From Mixophyes australis (lineage: Eukaryota; Chordata; Amphibia; Anura; Limnodynastidae), in contig JAVHZZ010000002.1 in NCBI GenBank assembly GCA_036250195.1, forward strand, positions 365,698,124-365,762,123: a stretch of 64,000 bases of DNA, written 5' to 3'. A program made the translations under genes and the position numbers. Shown here piece by piece: positions 46,739-57,570 of the stretch (positions within the stretch are counted from its first letter, which is position 1; the number at the start of each line of letters is the position of its first letter). The notes under the pieces are model-generated. The model was not told the origin of the DNA. It saw only the letters and a program-made list of their open reading frames with translations, and made no database searches.

Positions 46739-46942
46739 ATACTTGCCTACTTTTGAATGCAGCTGTCCGGGAGGGGGTCCGTCGAGGGGGCGAGGCCTAG
46801 CGTGGTGCGTTTAGCCCCGTCCCCCACCATCTTCAACAACCGCAACAGCTGGATCTGGGATTTTTGCCTGCTCTCTCGGGAGTCCGGGAGAACTCCCAAA
46901 AATTCGTGAGTCTCCTGGACATTCCAGGAGAGTAGGTAACTA
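46739..46942. mobile_element. MITE (CATACTTGCCTACT family)
   Basis: The left end is CATACTTGCCTACTTTTG and the right end GAGAGTAGGTAACTATG, imperfect complements. The interior has CCGGGAGG and TCTCGGGAGTCCGGGAG. 40567 and the right edge of the window (63925-64000, starting CATACATGCCAACTTTC) look like further members. Confidence 0.6.
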
Positions 46943-47551
46943 TGGTGAAGAAACGTGGTTCCCAAATCACTCAGACACAGTATTGGGGGAAATATAGAAG
47001 GATGATTTATTCTGCAGTACAGGATTAAATACAACACGGTCCCATAACGATAGCAGGTCAAACAAATGAGGAAATCAGTTCAAATAAATCCAGTGAGATA
47101 TGTTCCACAGCGCATCTCTGGCAAAGCATCACCTCTTGGCCAAAAGTTAGTCACACACGTCCAGCTCCCAGGCTAGCCTCTTTTATCACCTCCTAATCCA
47201 ACCTTGGAATCTGCCTGTCCAGAGGAGTTGCAAAAGGTCTCCATTGGTGGGCTACTTACTACACTATCCAGCCCCTTCCCCTACCTCCCCAGGTGTCTTC
47301 CCTCAGGTGACCCCTGTGGGGTCTGGCTCCTGGCTAGCTGTAGAGCTCACTAGTGGACAATAGGGAGCAAACAGAAATAACAAAGGTAGCTTAATTCACT
47401 TAACTCCTGAGTGTTCCCTGTGGAAGTGGAATATAAACCCTGAAGTACTTTTCCAAGGAGATGTTATAGTTACATCACTGATACTTTCTGATAACAACAT
47501 GGCTAAAAAGTGCAATTCAGTTATGGATTAGATTAAGGGGTTGTAACAACA
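46943..47551 (-). mobile_element. Possible solo LTR, minus strand
   Basis: Read on the minus strand it starts TGTTGTTACAACCCC and ends GTTTCTTCACCA, with AATAAATCATCC about 80 bp before the end as a poly(A) signal. No target duplication is evident, and its left edge abuts the MITE exactly, so the boundary is uncertain. Confidence 0.35.
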
Positions 47552-48479
47552 TACACCATGCCCGTTGCTTTACAATCATATCATTTGATTTTAATATTTC
47601 ATGTGTGCTTATGTAATGCTGATTATTGGGACATTTATGATGAGATTAGATGAAGACAAAAACTCAGAAGATTATTCATAGACAGAATCAAATGTATATA
47701 TTGTGTGACTATAATGCTGCTGCCCTCAACAAATAAGAGTGTAATGTGAGGAATTGTGTTGGAATAAACAGTTAATTGCTCTAATGTAATACTATAAATT
47801 AGTGTAAATGCATAAAAATTATACAAGTTAATGTATGAACAAATACAACTCAAAATGACATGATTGTAGAAACCAAACCATGGAAGTGATTTGATTATTT
47901 CTTGTCAACATATACATGGGTGTGGACTTCAGATAGAGATGGCTACACTCTACATCAGCTTTGTGCCAATCTTCAACATAAACTTCATCTCCCATATAAG
48001 TAACTGAACAAATTTTGGAAGCCAGTGGAAAATTACAAGGTGCTTCTGGAAATGAGTGTGTTCACACCTTGAGCAGGGTTGTTTCAAAAATGACTTGTGT
48101 GAACATGAAGAAGAGGTTTCCAGGCTCTATGTCCAGCAGTGAGCATGATACCAAAGAATAGATAGCTACTCTGAGCTGGCAGATAACTATAGTGTAAGGA
48201 TGGAAGGATATAGCAACAAGCCTAAGAGGGTTAGGGGCACACTGATGGTCATACAGCATATTCAATCACCACATGACACCAAATTCAAGAAGAATACAGG
48301 TGGAAGGAGAACTCTTTGCACTAATGCCATAAACCAGACACCTAAGTCTAGAGCCTATGCGTCACAAAACGAAAGCATTCTCCAGAACCAAGCCAAGAAT
48401 AAAGTTTGGTTAATATAAATGGTTTAGAACAGCCTGGTTATCATCGGCTGACTGTTACAATAGGTAGAATGACTAGTTC

Positions 48480-48748
48480 ATGTTTCATATCTCCGCTTTC
48501 TTACGGTCTCTCCTGATTCAGACTGTACCATACCACCCAGATGTCAATGGGGGCTTTAATATTGGTAGCTGATGACACTTTTGTCTTACAGCTACCATTG
48601 TTAATCTGCTACCTCATGTATGAATTGTTCCCCACACCTCTTAGATTGTAAGATCATTTGGGCAGAGCCATCTTTACCTTCTGTCTTTTTGTCATTGTAA
48701 GTAATGTATTTGCATTATAGTACACTCAGTTTGCAGCACTGAGCAATA
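48480..48748 (+). mobile_element. L2-like 3' tail
   Basis: Contains TTAGATTGTAAGATCATTTG and GGCAGAGCC, the L2 tail signature, then CAGCACTGAGCAATATATCA and a (TCA)n end that runs into the next, opposite-strand element. Confidence 0.55.
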
Positions 48749-49010
48749 TATCATCATCATCAGCTATTTATGCAGCACCAGTAATTCCGCAGCGCTGTTC
48801 AGAGAAATCACTCATATCAGTCCCTGCCCCACTGGAGCTTACAGTCTAAATTCCCTAACACACACACAGACAGAGAGAGAGAGACTAGGGTCAATTTGAT
48901 AGCAGCCAATTTACCCTTCTAGTATGTTTTTGGAGTGTGGGAGGAAACCGAAGCACTAGGAAGAAACCCACACAAACACAGGGAGAACATACAAACTCCA
49001 CACAAAAACG
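48749..49010 (-). mobile_element. tRNA-headed SINE with L2-type tail, minus strand, head truncated
   Basis: On the + strand: CAGCTATTTATGCAGCACCA, GCAGCGCTG, GCCCCACTGGAGCTTACAGT, then TTTTTGGAGTGTGGGAGGAA and GGGAGAACATACAAACTCCA, the exact order of 6521-6935 reversed. An (AC)n(AG)n tract replaces part of the middle. Confidence 0.8.
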
Positions 49011-49420
49011 TTTAAAACATGCACACTGTACAATGGTAGTGCCACCTCACACTGTGCTTTATAGAAGTACAATACATTTGTAAATAGCTTTTTTCCACTT
49101 CAGAAATTTGCCCTTATTTTTATAGTATTATCTTTGATAAAGCTTTTGTGAATTATTCATAATAGCAATTTTATATTTTTTGTTAGATTTATGTTACTAG
49201 CAAAGACTTCTGGTTACTCCAGTAAATTTACATTGGCAGTCTTACTCATTGTACATTTGGAGCAGTAGGTGGTGTCTTTGTTCATTCTGTGTTTCCAAAA
49301 CCATTTTTTTATTCCGCAGTGACATAAGTCTCAAAATACACTTCCAAAGGTATAACATTATGTGTCCATTTTTTACAACACGTCGGGTCATTTACCACAA
49401 GCAAAACGGCAGAGACCCAA

Positions 49421-49783
49421 GAGTATATTTACTATCCTGCAGGTTTCAAAAACTGGAGATGTTTCCTATAACAACCAATCAAATTCTTTCTGTCATTTTC
49501 GAATGTACTAAATAAATGATAACTAGAATCTGATTGGTTGCTATAGGCAACATCTCAACTTTTTCAAACCCACAGTACAATGGATTCCAAACTTTTTCAG
49601 TTCAAGGCACCCTTAGGGTCTCCAAAAATTTTTTCAAGGCACCGCTAAGCCAAAATAATTACCAAGAAGTCCCCTGCATTGCTTGCCACTGGCCCTGCCC
49701 GAGAAACCCCTGTGAGATCTCCAAGGCACCCCAGGGTGACTAGGCGCACAGTTTGGGAAGCACTGGTTTAGTAAATATACCCC
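49421..49783. mobile_element. Hairpin MITE family M2, copy 2, split by a hAT MITE
   Basis: Left arm TATATTTACTATCCTGCAGG, then the AACCAATCAAATTC and GAATCTGATTGGTTGC arms. The outer right end, TTTAGTAAATATACCCC, appears only after 188 bp of inserted sequence (49578-49765). Confidence 0.75.
49578..49765. mobile_element. hAT MITE (CAGTGGTTCCCAAACT family), copy 2, inverted
   Basis: Runs CAATGGATTCCAAACTTTTT to CAGTTTGGGAAGCACTG, the reverse complement of the 13363-13548 copy. The flanks CCACAGTA and GTTTAGTA are only a weak duplication. Confidence 0.8.
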
Positions 49784-50511
49784 ACAGTGTAAAATCCTCT
49801 GGTCACATCTACTTTTTGCATAAGGGCACCTCGTTATTTGCATTTTAAGAAGCTTTCTATGCTCTGCACAGGGGCACACATCCACCCTCCAAACCCTGCG
49901 AAAGAACTTAATTCTGCTCAAAACTATTGTTTGTACTGTAGATACACCAATTGAATTAAAGGTCTAAGGGTTTATGGTGACAAGCCTATTTTTATGTTAA
50001 CAAATTACATAAGTGCAAACTCTATAGTGTATAGTTTGCATGCACACACAGGACTTACATAGAAAATTGTCTTGAGTCACCATATCTTAAGAGGGTTTTG
50101 CTGAAAATGTAAACAATTACAACCAAAATATATATTGAATTTGCAGTTTAATATGTTATGGAATTTATAGTTATTGCAGAATATTAATTTGCTCTAATTC
50201 CGTGTAATGCTACACTTATGATTGTATAGTAATTTGTTTTTTTATATAGTGCACTTATTGTTCTTATGAATTCTGGGGTTATGCATTGTTTATTTTTATA
50301 TATGGTAGCAAATGGCGCTGCTCTGAAGTGTATAGTATATTAGGCTGCCAATGTGGGACTCTGTGGAGGACGAATTCCAGAAACCCTAATATATAACTAT
50401 AGCAAAAACAATCCTTGCCCCATGGCGCAAATATATTACATGTAACTGCTGGAATTCTAGTTCCATGAGGTAAACCTAATACAGGTCTTAAAAACTCACT
50501 TGAAGTGATAC

Positions 50512-50649
50512 ATTCAGCCACCTTCTATGAGGTTGCTGGTCGATGATGTAAAGGTGTTTCTTTCACTCCAAACCAAGACTTTTATGAAGCCAGTTGATAG
50601 AAACACCTTTATACCATCGACCAGCAACCATCATAGAAGGTGGCTGAAT
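50512..50649. repeat. Inverted repeat at the 5' edge of the Penelope-like element
   Basis: 50512-50561 is the reverse complement of 50599-50649 with a few mismatches and one indel, around a 37-base loop. The right arm is coding sequence of the element (TFIPSTSNHHRRW), so the left arm is an inverted copy of it. Confidence 0.9.
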
Positions 50650-51537
50650 AACATACCAAGAGGCCAGATGATGAGGGTCAGAAGGAACTGTTCCAATATT
50701 TCTACCTTTTATATTGCAAGCTGGCTCCTTGAAGGAGAGATTCAGAGAAAGGAGCTATGATGATGGGGTCATAGAAAGAGCCTATTTGAAAATAAAACAG
50801 ATAAAGAGAGAAGATCTCCTAGTGCTGACATCTATGGAGAAGAACACTAAGATGGATGAGGTTCTTTTCATTACCCAATTCAGTGATGGGGCTAGAACAC
50901 TCAAAGGGATTTTTAAAAAAACACTGGCATGTTCTTTTAATGGATGAGAAGCTGTCCACCATCCTTCCGGAAAGACCAAAGGTGGTTTATAGGAAGGCGG
51001 CAAATTTAAAGGCCATTTTAACCAGCAGTTATGTCCCTATGGATAGAATGGACCCCAAAGAAACATGGTTAAAAGAACAAAGGAAAGGTTTCATTCACTG
51101 TAACCGGTGTCAGGTGCGTAAGATTACCAGAATGAACACCACAAGATCTACCACCACGTTTTCTTCAAGGGTGAATGGGACTAAACATAAAATAAGGGAA
51201 CATATATCCTGTGACACTTCGGGTGTGGAATGCCCATCTGGTGTGTAGTATGTGGGCAGGACCGTGAGAAATTTGAGAGTTAGAATTGCAGAATATTTGC
51301 GCAATATCAGCAACGAATGTGAGGTACATATTGTATCTGCTCATTTTTCCAAAGTGCATAACCATGACCCAACCGTTAAGGTTCATTGGGATTAAGAAAT
51401 TGGCTAAATCGTGGAGGGGAGGCGATTTCATAGCATCTATCTCAAAGGAAGAGGCTAAATGGATTTTTAATCTTGATACTTTGACACCTAGGGGTCTAAA
51501 CATTGTCTTTGACCTGGGCTCTTTTTTAGAGACCTAG
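50590..51537 (+). pseudogene. Penelope-like RT C-terminus and GIY-YIG endonuclease remnant
   Basis: Through three frameshifts it reads NHHRRWLNNIPRGQMMRVRR (RT thumb-side block), VIERAYLKIKQIKREDLLVL, FSDGARTLKGIFKK, LPERPKVVYRKAANLKAILT, a HCNRC linker, and then the endonuclease: IREHISCDTSGVECPSGV, stop, YVGRTVRNLRVRIAEYLRNI and GGDFIASISKEEAKWIFNLD. YVGRT with the following Arg is the second half of the GIY-YIG signature; the stop (TAG in place of a probable CAG) falls directly before it. The short first-half spacing (VECPSGV) suggests a small deletion. It ends at a TAG at 51535-51537. Confidence 0.85.
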
Positions 51538-51730
51538 ACCTTATGGCTAGAGAGGCTTACTGATATGCTGGCAGTTATACTAAAGTGTAGGTATTATCCA
51601 CTTTATTACATTAGCAGCTATTCCATATACCTAATTAGACCTGGGGCTATGGATAATGAGATTAAGTGAGGACGGCCTTTGGGGGTGGTTCCCCGTTCAC
51701 ATAAATACCGCCCCATTTGGATTTACTTTA

Positions 51731-51767
51731 TCTGTCCTGAGTAAGCCTCGATTGAGGGGTGAAACGC
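51731..51767 (+). ncRNA. Hammerhead-ribozyme-like motif in the Penelope-like 3' region
   Basis: Reads GTCCTGAGTAAG, then CCTC-GATT-GAGG as a short stem II, then GGTGAAACGCGTTG. It differs from the CUGANGA core by one base (CTGAGTA). Hammerhead ribozymes are known in the terminal repeats of Penelope-like elements. The 3' partner strand and cleavage site are not certain. Confidence 0.4.
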
Positions 51768-51999
51768 GTTGAAGTGAAGGCATACACATTCTACATCTAT
51801 TGTTTTTATTATCATCATCCACCGAGGAAAAGATTTTTTCTATTTCACCTTTATTGTGGAACTCAAAAGTGAGCATGCGTTTCACGTGTTTGAGCCAAAA
51901 AACAGGAAGTTCGACTTTTGGAATGCAGGGTGCGTTTCAAACTACAGGAAGCCACAGGAAATCTATTGAATGGACTCTAGTGGATGTTCTCCCTGAGTT

Positions 52000-52170
52000 T
52001 CCTCCTACTGTCCAAACACATTCTGGTAGGATAATGTTTGTGTGTATTTTTACAGACATTAGACTGTAAATTCCACTGGGACAGGGGCTGCTATGAATGT
52101 TTGTTTAAATAATCTCTTTAAATGTTGGCAGTATATAACTAAAGGTTAGTAATAATAACAATAATTAGAA
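52000..52170 (+). mobile_element. Decayed SINE/L2-type tail
   Basis: Words CTGAGTTTCCTCCTACTGTC, ATTAGACTGTAAATTCCACT and GGGACAGGGGCTG follow the order of the SINE at 6521-6935. It ends in AATAATAACAATAATT. Confidence 0.6.
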
Positions 52171-52174
52171 CATG

Positions 52175-52507
52175 GGGCCTAATTCATTAAGGATCTTAAC
52201 TTAAGAAACTTCTCATTTCAGTCTCCTGGACAAAACCATGTTACATTGCAAGGGGTGCAAATTAGTTTTCTGTTTTGCACATAAGTTAAATACTGACTGT
52301 TTTTTCATGTAGCACACAAATATCAACTTTAAATTTCAGTGTACAAATAAGCTATCAAGTATTTGTGTGCTACATGAAAAAACAGTCAGTATTTAACTTA
52401 TGTGCAAAACAGAATACTAATTGGCACCCCTTGCATTGTAACATGGTTTTGTCCAGGAGACTGAAATGAGAAGTTTCTTAAGTTAAGATCCTTAATGAAT
52501 CAGGCCC
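52175..52507. mobile_element. Palindromic MITE family M1, copy 4 (complete)
   Basis: 333 bp from GGGCCTAATTCATTAAGG to CCTTAATGAATCAGGCCC. Almost the whole element is one inverted repeat, with arms of about 150 bp. The flanking duplication is ATG (52172-52174 and 52508-52510). It is the best preserved of four copies. No coding capacity. Confidence 0.93.
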
Positions 52508-53737
52508 ATGGATTCAGCAAATTTGCAAATAAATGATTGTCTATTTCTACTTATTGATATTTATGCTTTGTTATCTTCATATTTTTACTACACTTTTCAT
52601 TTTACATGTAAAACAGCACAACGTATGCCTTGGATGATTCTCATCATTACTTAAAATATAATTTTCTGTGTTAAGTCCTCATTAGTGATCTGTTCTTGAC
52701 CCCCATCAGTAAAACCCATGTGACCAGCGAGTACACCTGTGGTTTAATGATGTACGTGTTTGTGATCACTGGGCTGAAGAGGGCAGCAGCTCGTTGCCCT
52801 GATCACCCTCATTACTCTACTGCATATATATTGATGATTGATGTAACAGGAAATTAATAGTTAAAATGTTGTTAATTTCACAATCCTCTCCAGTAACAGT
52901 AACATCATTAAACGAGTGACACAGATTACAAATGTTTTCTCCGTTAGTTGCCATGGCCTTGGTTAACACATGTTGGATGTATCATACCAAAACCTTTGAT
53001 GGCTTTTTTCTTATGCCAGCTCTCAAGAATAGCCAAGGTATAATTTAATCTAATTTGGAAATCACATATGAGCGGATGTTGTAGCAAATTGTTATGTCTT
53101 TGTAACATGAGAAGAGCATTTATTGCCCAATATGATTTATTGAATGGATGCCATGAATGCTTTAGTTTTCTTGGTAAGTGCCCAAGAAACTACTATTAGG
53201 TTTAACACAAATACTCACTATAGAGGCACAAACACTTAGGGGCCAATTTACCATTGGTGGCTAGTGGGCAGCAGTAACTATCATTTTGTATCGCCACACA
53301 TTGCAGTGATACAGAATGTACTACCGCTGTTATTTACCAGGGCTCTTAAACTAATAATAAACCCTTTACTGGCAGCTGAACACTGCTAGTGAAAGGAGGA
53401 AGGGAAGGTCTGTGGCTTTTGTGCATGCTCAGCTAAGGTCGCGCATGATAGGACCCGGTGATGGATCCATAGCAGTTTCTCTTTCTTTATTTTTTAAGGC
53501 TAGCGTTATTTGTTAAATGGAGTCAGATAGTAGTCCCCATAGAAGATTTCTCCTGTTTTAACCCCTAGATGTATTTGGAGAAGAGCTGCGATAGTCATTC
53601 TCTGGAGCTTAAATGATTCGCTCCCTCCCTGGGCTTTAGTGCAGCTTTAAGTACAAAGAAGACTCAGCATATTAATCATCATTACGCTGATTTTATAGTA
53701 CAAGTGTCTTGACTATGATGTATGGTATATTAATTAG

Positions 53738-53872
<135 letters not shown>

Positions 53873-54391
53873 TAAAACGTGTCCACTGTTATATTGGGGT
53901 GTGGCGTAAAGTTCCCTCTATGCTGAGCATCAGCAAGTAAAACACATTAAAAACTCAACCTAGATATTCAAATTTACTAAGTTGTAACTGTATGATAAAC
54001 CAACATTTTTTTACTAACCTAGCTATCTTATTGGACCAGCAGGTCCCTCAAATAGATCCAGTTCCGCTCTCCTCTCTGTTCATACCACTTGGCTGTTTCA
54101 AACAGGCAGTGGTGTTTGTCAATGAACGAAGCTTAATCGGAACAGTCTTATGATACCCACACTGTATAAGGCGGAAATTAATATATGTTATTCTATATGC
54201 GTATATAGTAATATGTATGCATAAAGTATACTATATTTTTTTTTACATATTTTATAGTCTAAATCAGAGATGCACAGCATACGGCTGAATTTTTTCCCAT
54301 AGAAAAGTTTGCTTGCCCACTGGACCAAGACAAAAATATTTATTGTTGGGCCTCATGGCCCTCTCTGGCCTGCTGGCGGTTTCACCAGAAG

Positions 54392-54829
54392 CAGAGCCAT
54401 CTTAATGCATGGGCACGTTGAGCTGTTGCCCGGGAGCCCCAGGAGCATAGGGGCCCCATAGGCTTGCCAATTTTTCAATATATTATTCTCTTTAAAGAAA
54501 TTTTGCAAATGTTTGTGTTGAACACATTATTAATAACAAAGAATTGATAGTAATTTTGTACTGTGCCAACTCTGTCTGTATGATTTACAAACTGAGTACC
54601 ATTTTTATGTTGAATTTCTTGTTTCTCAACTTCAAGGCTCATGTTCTATTGTGTGGATTAATCTCTGCTGTACAGCATGTTTTTTAATGTTGAAACACTC
54701 TTTGTTGGAGGTACCAATAAATATAAATGTAATTTTATCGATAATTTACATTTTTATTCCTGTGAGCGGTTGTGTAGGTAGGGTGCACTGCTTTTCCTGG
54801 GGGCCTATAATGCTGTTAAGAAGGCCCTG
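54392..54829. mobile_element. hAT MITE with perfect 8-bp duplication
   Basis: The termini are CAGAGCCATCTTAATGCAT and ATGCTGTTAAGAAGGCCCTG, imperfect complements. Flanked by ACCAGAAG at 54384-54391 and 54830-54837. The interior is AT-rich with a GGGGCCCCATAGG block on the left and GGGGGCCTATAATG on the right. Confidence 0.9.
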
Positions 54830-55927
54830 ACCAGAAGTCCTCTGTCTGCTGAGATTGGCAGTTGCAAACTTTAGGATGAGAAAGTTAGAAAGTGTGGCAG
54901 CTGGTCACATGATCATGGTCTGTTCCTTACTCACATCAGTACTGGGAACACTTGGTTGGCGCACTGTATGAGTAGTAAGCAGACCAAGTCACAACCCTCC
55001 CCCTCACCCTCACCATTACACTGAGCCTTATTAGCCAATTGTAGTTCCGATACACCTATTATTGGCTTACAGCAATAGCAGACTACCTTATACACATGGA
55101 GGGCCTCTTACTTCCAACAGGGGCACGCATAACCCATAATGTCAGTAATAACTTAAAACAACTATTCTGTAATATATGAGCAGGCATTTAATGTAAAATA
55201 ATCATGTGTTACAAGGTATAACAAACACATCTGAAAATCCAATTTAACTTCTGGGTGACCAGATTTCCCACCAGCTTTTGAAAGTCAGGTATAACTCTGG
55301 AAGAGGCACAAAACAATTCTGCAGGGAGCTTTCATCTGGCAACCTGCTGTGCTTGCTGCTTTTAATGTGCCCCATGATATACAATGTCTGTTCACATGTG
55401 TAAGTGGAACCAAGAATGGTTTTTACTTTTGACATTTATATATGGTTTAGGTTATTAATTGTTGGTACCAGGTATTGCTCATGTTTTTCAAATGGAATCA
55501 GTAATATTCTATTATGCTACACCAGTTAAGGCTGACTTGTTTTCTAGTTGGCACCAAATACACAATAGTTCATGACTAATTTTCCGCAGTTGCACATAGT
55601 TTTATGGGGAAGTGCAGAGACATGTAGGTTGGGATAGCAGTGTCTGTGTGGTAGCAAGAGTTTAAATCAGCCAATCGGAGAAGTCCAACCTCCTAACACT
55701 TTAGGACATGAACCTCTTCACCGCTAAAGCTTTCCACACTCGTGTGCTTACAACTTTTGGGCTTTTAACATATTTGTTTAATGCCTGTTGATACATGATC
55801 AGCAGGCAACAAATAAATAGGGGTCTCATCATTTGCAAGAGGGGACTTTCCTCTTTCAAACAAAGTTACCCCCACCCTCTAAGTGTCAGTGATAGAGTCT
55901 CTAAATGAGCCTCCCTATTTCCCATAG

Positions 55928-57567
55928 CACAGGTATGCAAAAAAAAAATTTTGGACAGCTGTTTTGGTTTAGTTGACTGATTCTTACGTTTTTTTTTTGG
56001 AGCGCTGAATCCAAAAATGACAGCCGTTTTGTCCTGGGACATTAGGTTTTCGAACAAACGGGTGGTCATTGTTTAAAAAAAAAATTTAACGCAAATATTT
56101 TATTTACATGAAAAATATTAACTCATTTGCACAAGTGACGACAAAATTAACACCACACTCAAGTATATTGCTTGTGAAATCGTCTTTTCTTAAACTCTAA
56201 ACTTTCTTTTGAGCTTTTCCTCTTGTAGGTGGCTTCTGGAAGATCCCTGTACCACATCCAGCAGTAGTCAGCCATCATCGTAACACTCCATTTCCCTTGA
56301 TACCTTCTTTCCATTTCTTTTATATCTTGATGGAAACGTTCTCCCTGCTCTTCACTCACTGCTTCCAAATTTTCAGGAAAATAGTCAAGGTGTGAGTTGA
56401 GAAAATGAACTTTTAAGCTCATGGAGCAACCAAGCTTGTGGAACGCTTTCAACATTGTTTCCACCATTTCCTTGTAATTTGGGTCCTTTTGGTTTCCCAA
56501 AAAGTTTTTTATGACCACAGTAAAGGCAACCCACGCTTCTTTTTGAGTTGGAGTCATTGAACTGATGAAGTCTTTCAGTTTTGCCTCCGTTAAACCTGGA
56601 AACTTGGATCCCAAGTACTTAAGGCACTTCCCAAAGATAGCGAATGCTTAAACAAATTGCTTCATTAATCCTAATTTTATATGGAGTGGTGGTAATAAAA
56701 CCTTCTCAGGGGGTACCAATGTATCTCTGAGAACATTCTTTTCACCAACAACTAGACTTCTTGGTGGCCAATTTTTTTGCATCCAGTGATTTTGTCGGTC
56801 TCTACTGTCCCATAAACATAGAAAACAAGGGTATTTGGTGTACCCAGCCTGTTGTCCCAGAAGCATACACAATACTTTTAAATCCCTAAATACCAACCAG
56901 TTTTGGTTTTGATAACCCACTTTCTTGAGTACCAGCTCCAAGTTCTCATAAGTCTCCTTCCTGTACACTGAATGAGCAACAGGAATGGATGCATAATGGC
57001 AACCATTGTGAAGTAAAACTGCTTTTAAGCTTCTTTTGGAAGAGTCAATGAAAAGCCAAAATCCGTAATATTCAACTTCTGCTTTTTCACCATGAACTCT
57101 CCACATATGAAACAGAAACGGTTAGGCAAATTTACACACTTTCTTGGAGGCATTGCACTAATTTTGAACCACACAGACAATAGCAGGATGACGACTGAAA
57201 TGAAATACAAGATTGTGGAGGAATCAGAGAACAGGTTAATGCATGAAAGAACATGTCTGGGCAGGCCCTAGCAAGCACACTCAACAATGAAGTGATCACC
57301 ATCAGGCCCAATAAACATGTATTTTCATGTTTTTGGGAGCACTGGCAGTGAAAATAAATTTGTTTTTCCATGTTCAGTTTTTTTCCCCCAAGAATGATGA
57401 ATTTGAAATTTTGCGATTTCCAGCTACCTGTTTGACCTAGGCACATTTCGATTGTGAAAAAACTTGACGTCCCAGGAAAAAATGGTGGTCATTTTCGAAT
57501 TCAGCACACAAAAAAATATAAGAATCAGATAAAATTATGAAAACAGCTTTTTGGTTGCAGACCTGTG
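55928..57567 (-). mobile_element. DNA transposon of unassigned superfamily, 1.64 kb
   Basis: The left end is CACAGGTATGCAA and the right end, reverse-complemented, CACAGGTCTGCAA. Similarity between the ends continues imperfectly for more than 100 bp (AGCTGTTTT, CTGATTCTTA, TTTTTTTG, GCTGAAT, AAAATGAC, TCCTGGGAC). Flanked by TAG on both sides (55925-55927 and 57568-57570). It carries a transposase-like gene on the minus strand. Confidence 0.8.
56159..57153 (-). pseudogene. Transposase-like gene, internally deleted, one in-frame stop
   Basis: An N-terminal Cys motif (MPPRKCVNLPNRFCFICGEF) starts at 57153. A frame break and deletion then lead to a long frame from about 57106: FWLFIDSSKRSLKAVLLHNG, YTKYPCFLCLWDSRDRQNHW, LVPPEKVLLPPLHIKLGLMK, a TAA at about 56648, then in the same frame FPGLTEAKLKDF, KVHFLNSHLDYFPENLEAVS, EEQGERFHQDIKEMERRYQG and MMADYCWMWYRDLPEA, ending at 56159. 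From memory, such proteins occur as 'uncharacterized' multi-copy genes in spiders, insects, cnidarians and fish, so it is a widely spread transposase. Asp, His and Glu residues in FIDSSKR, HSHLD and EEQGERFH are candidate catalytic or metal-binding sites. The TAA could be a single substitution. The region after the N-terminal motif that these proteins usually have is missing. Confidence 0.75.
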
Positions 57568-57570
57568 TAG

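Larger units (their letters stand above)
50590..51800 (+). mobile_element. Penelope-like element, 5'-truncated with inverted 5' end
   Basis: Carries the C-terminal part of the RT/GIY-YIG protein, then about 260 bp of 3' sequence with a hammerhead-like motif near 51731-51765. The 5' junction is an inverted repeat, a known feature of this class. 50279-50511 to the left may be an inverted terminal segment but shows no recognisable motif. Confidence 0.8.
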
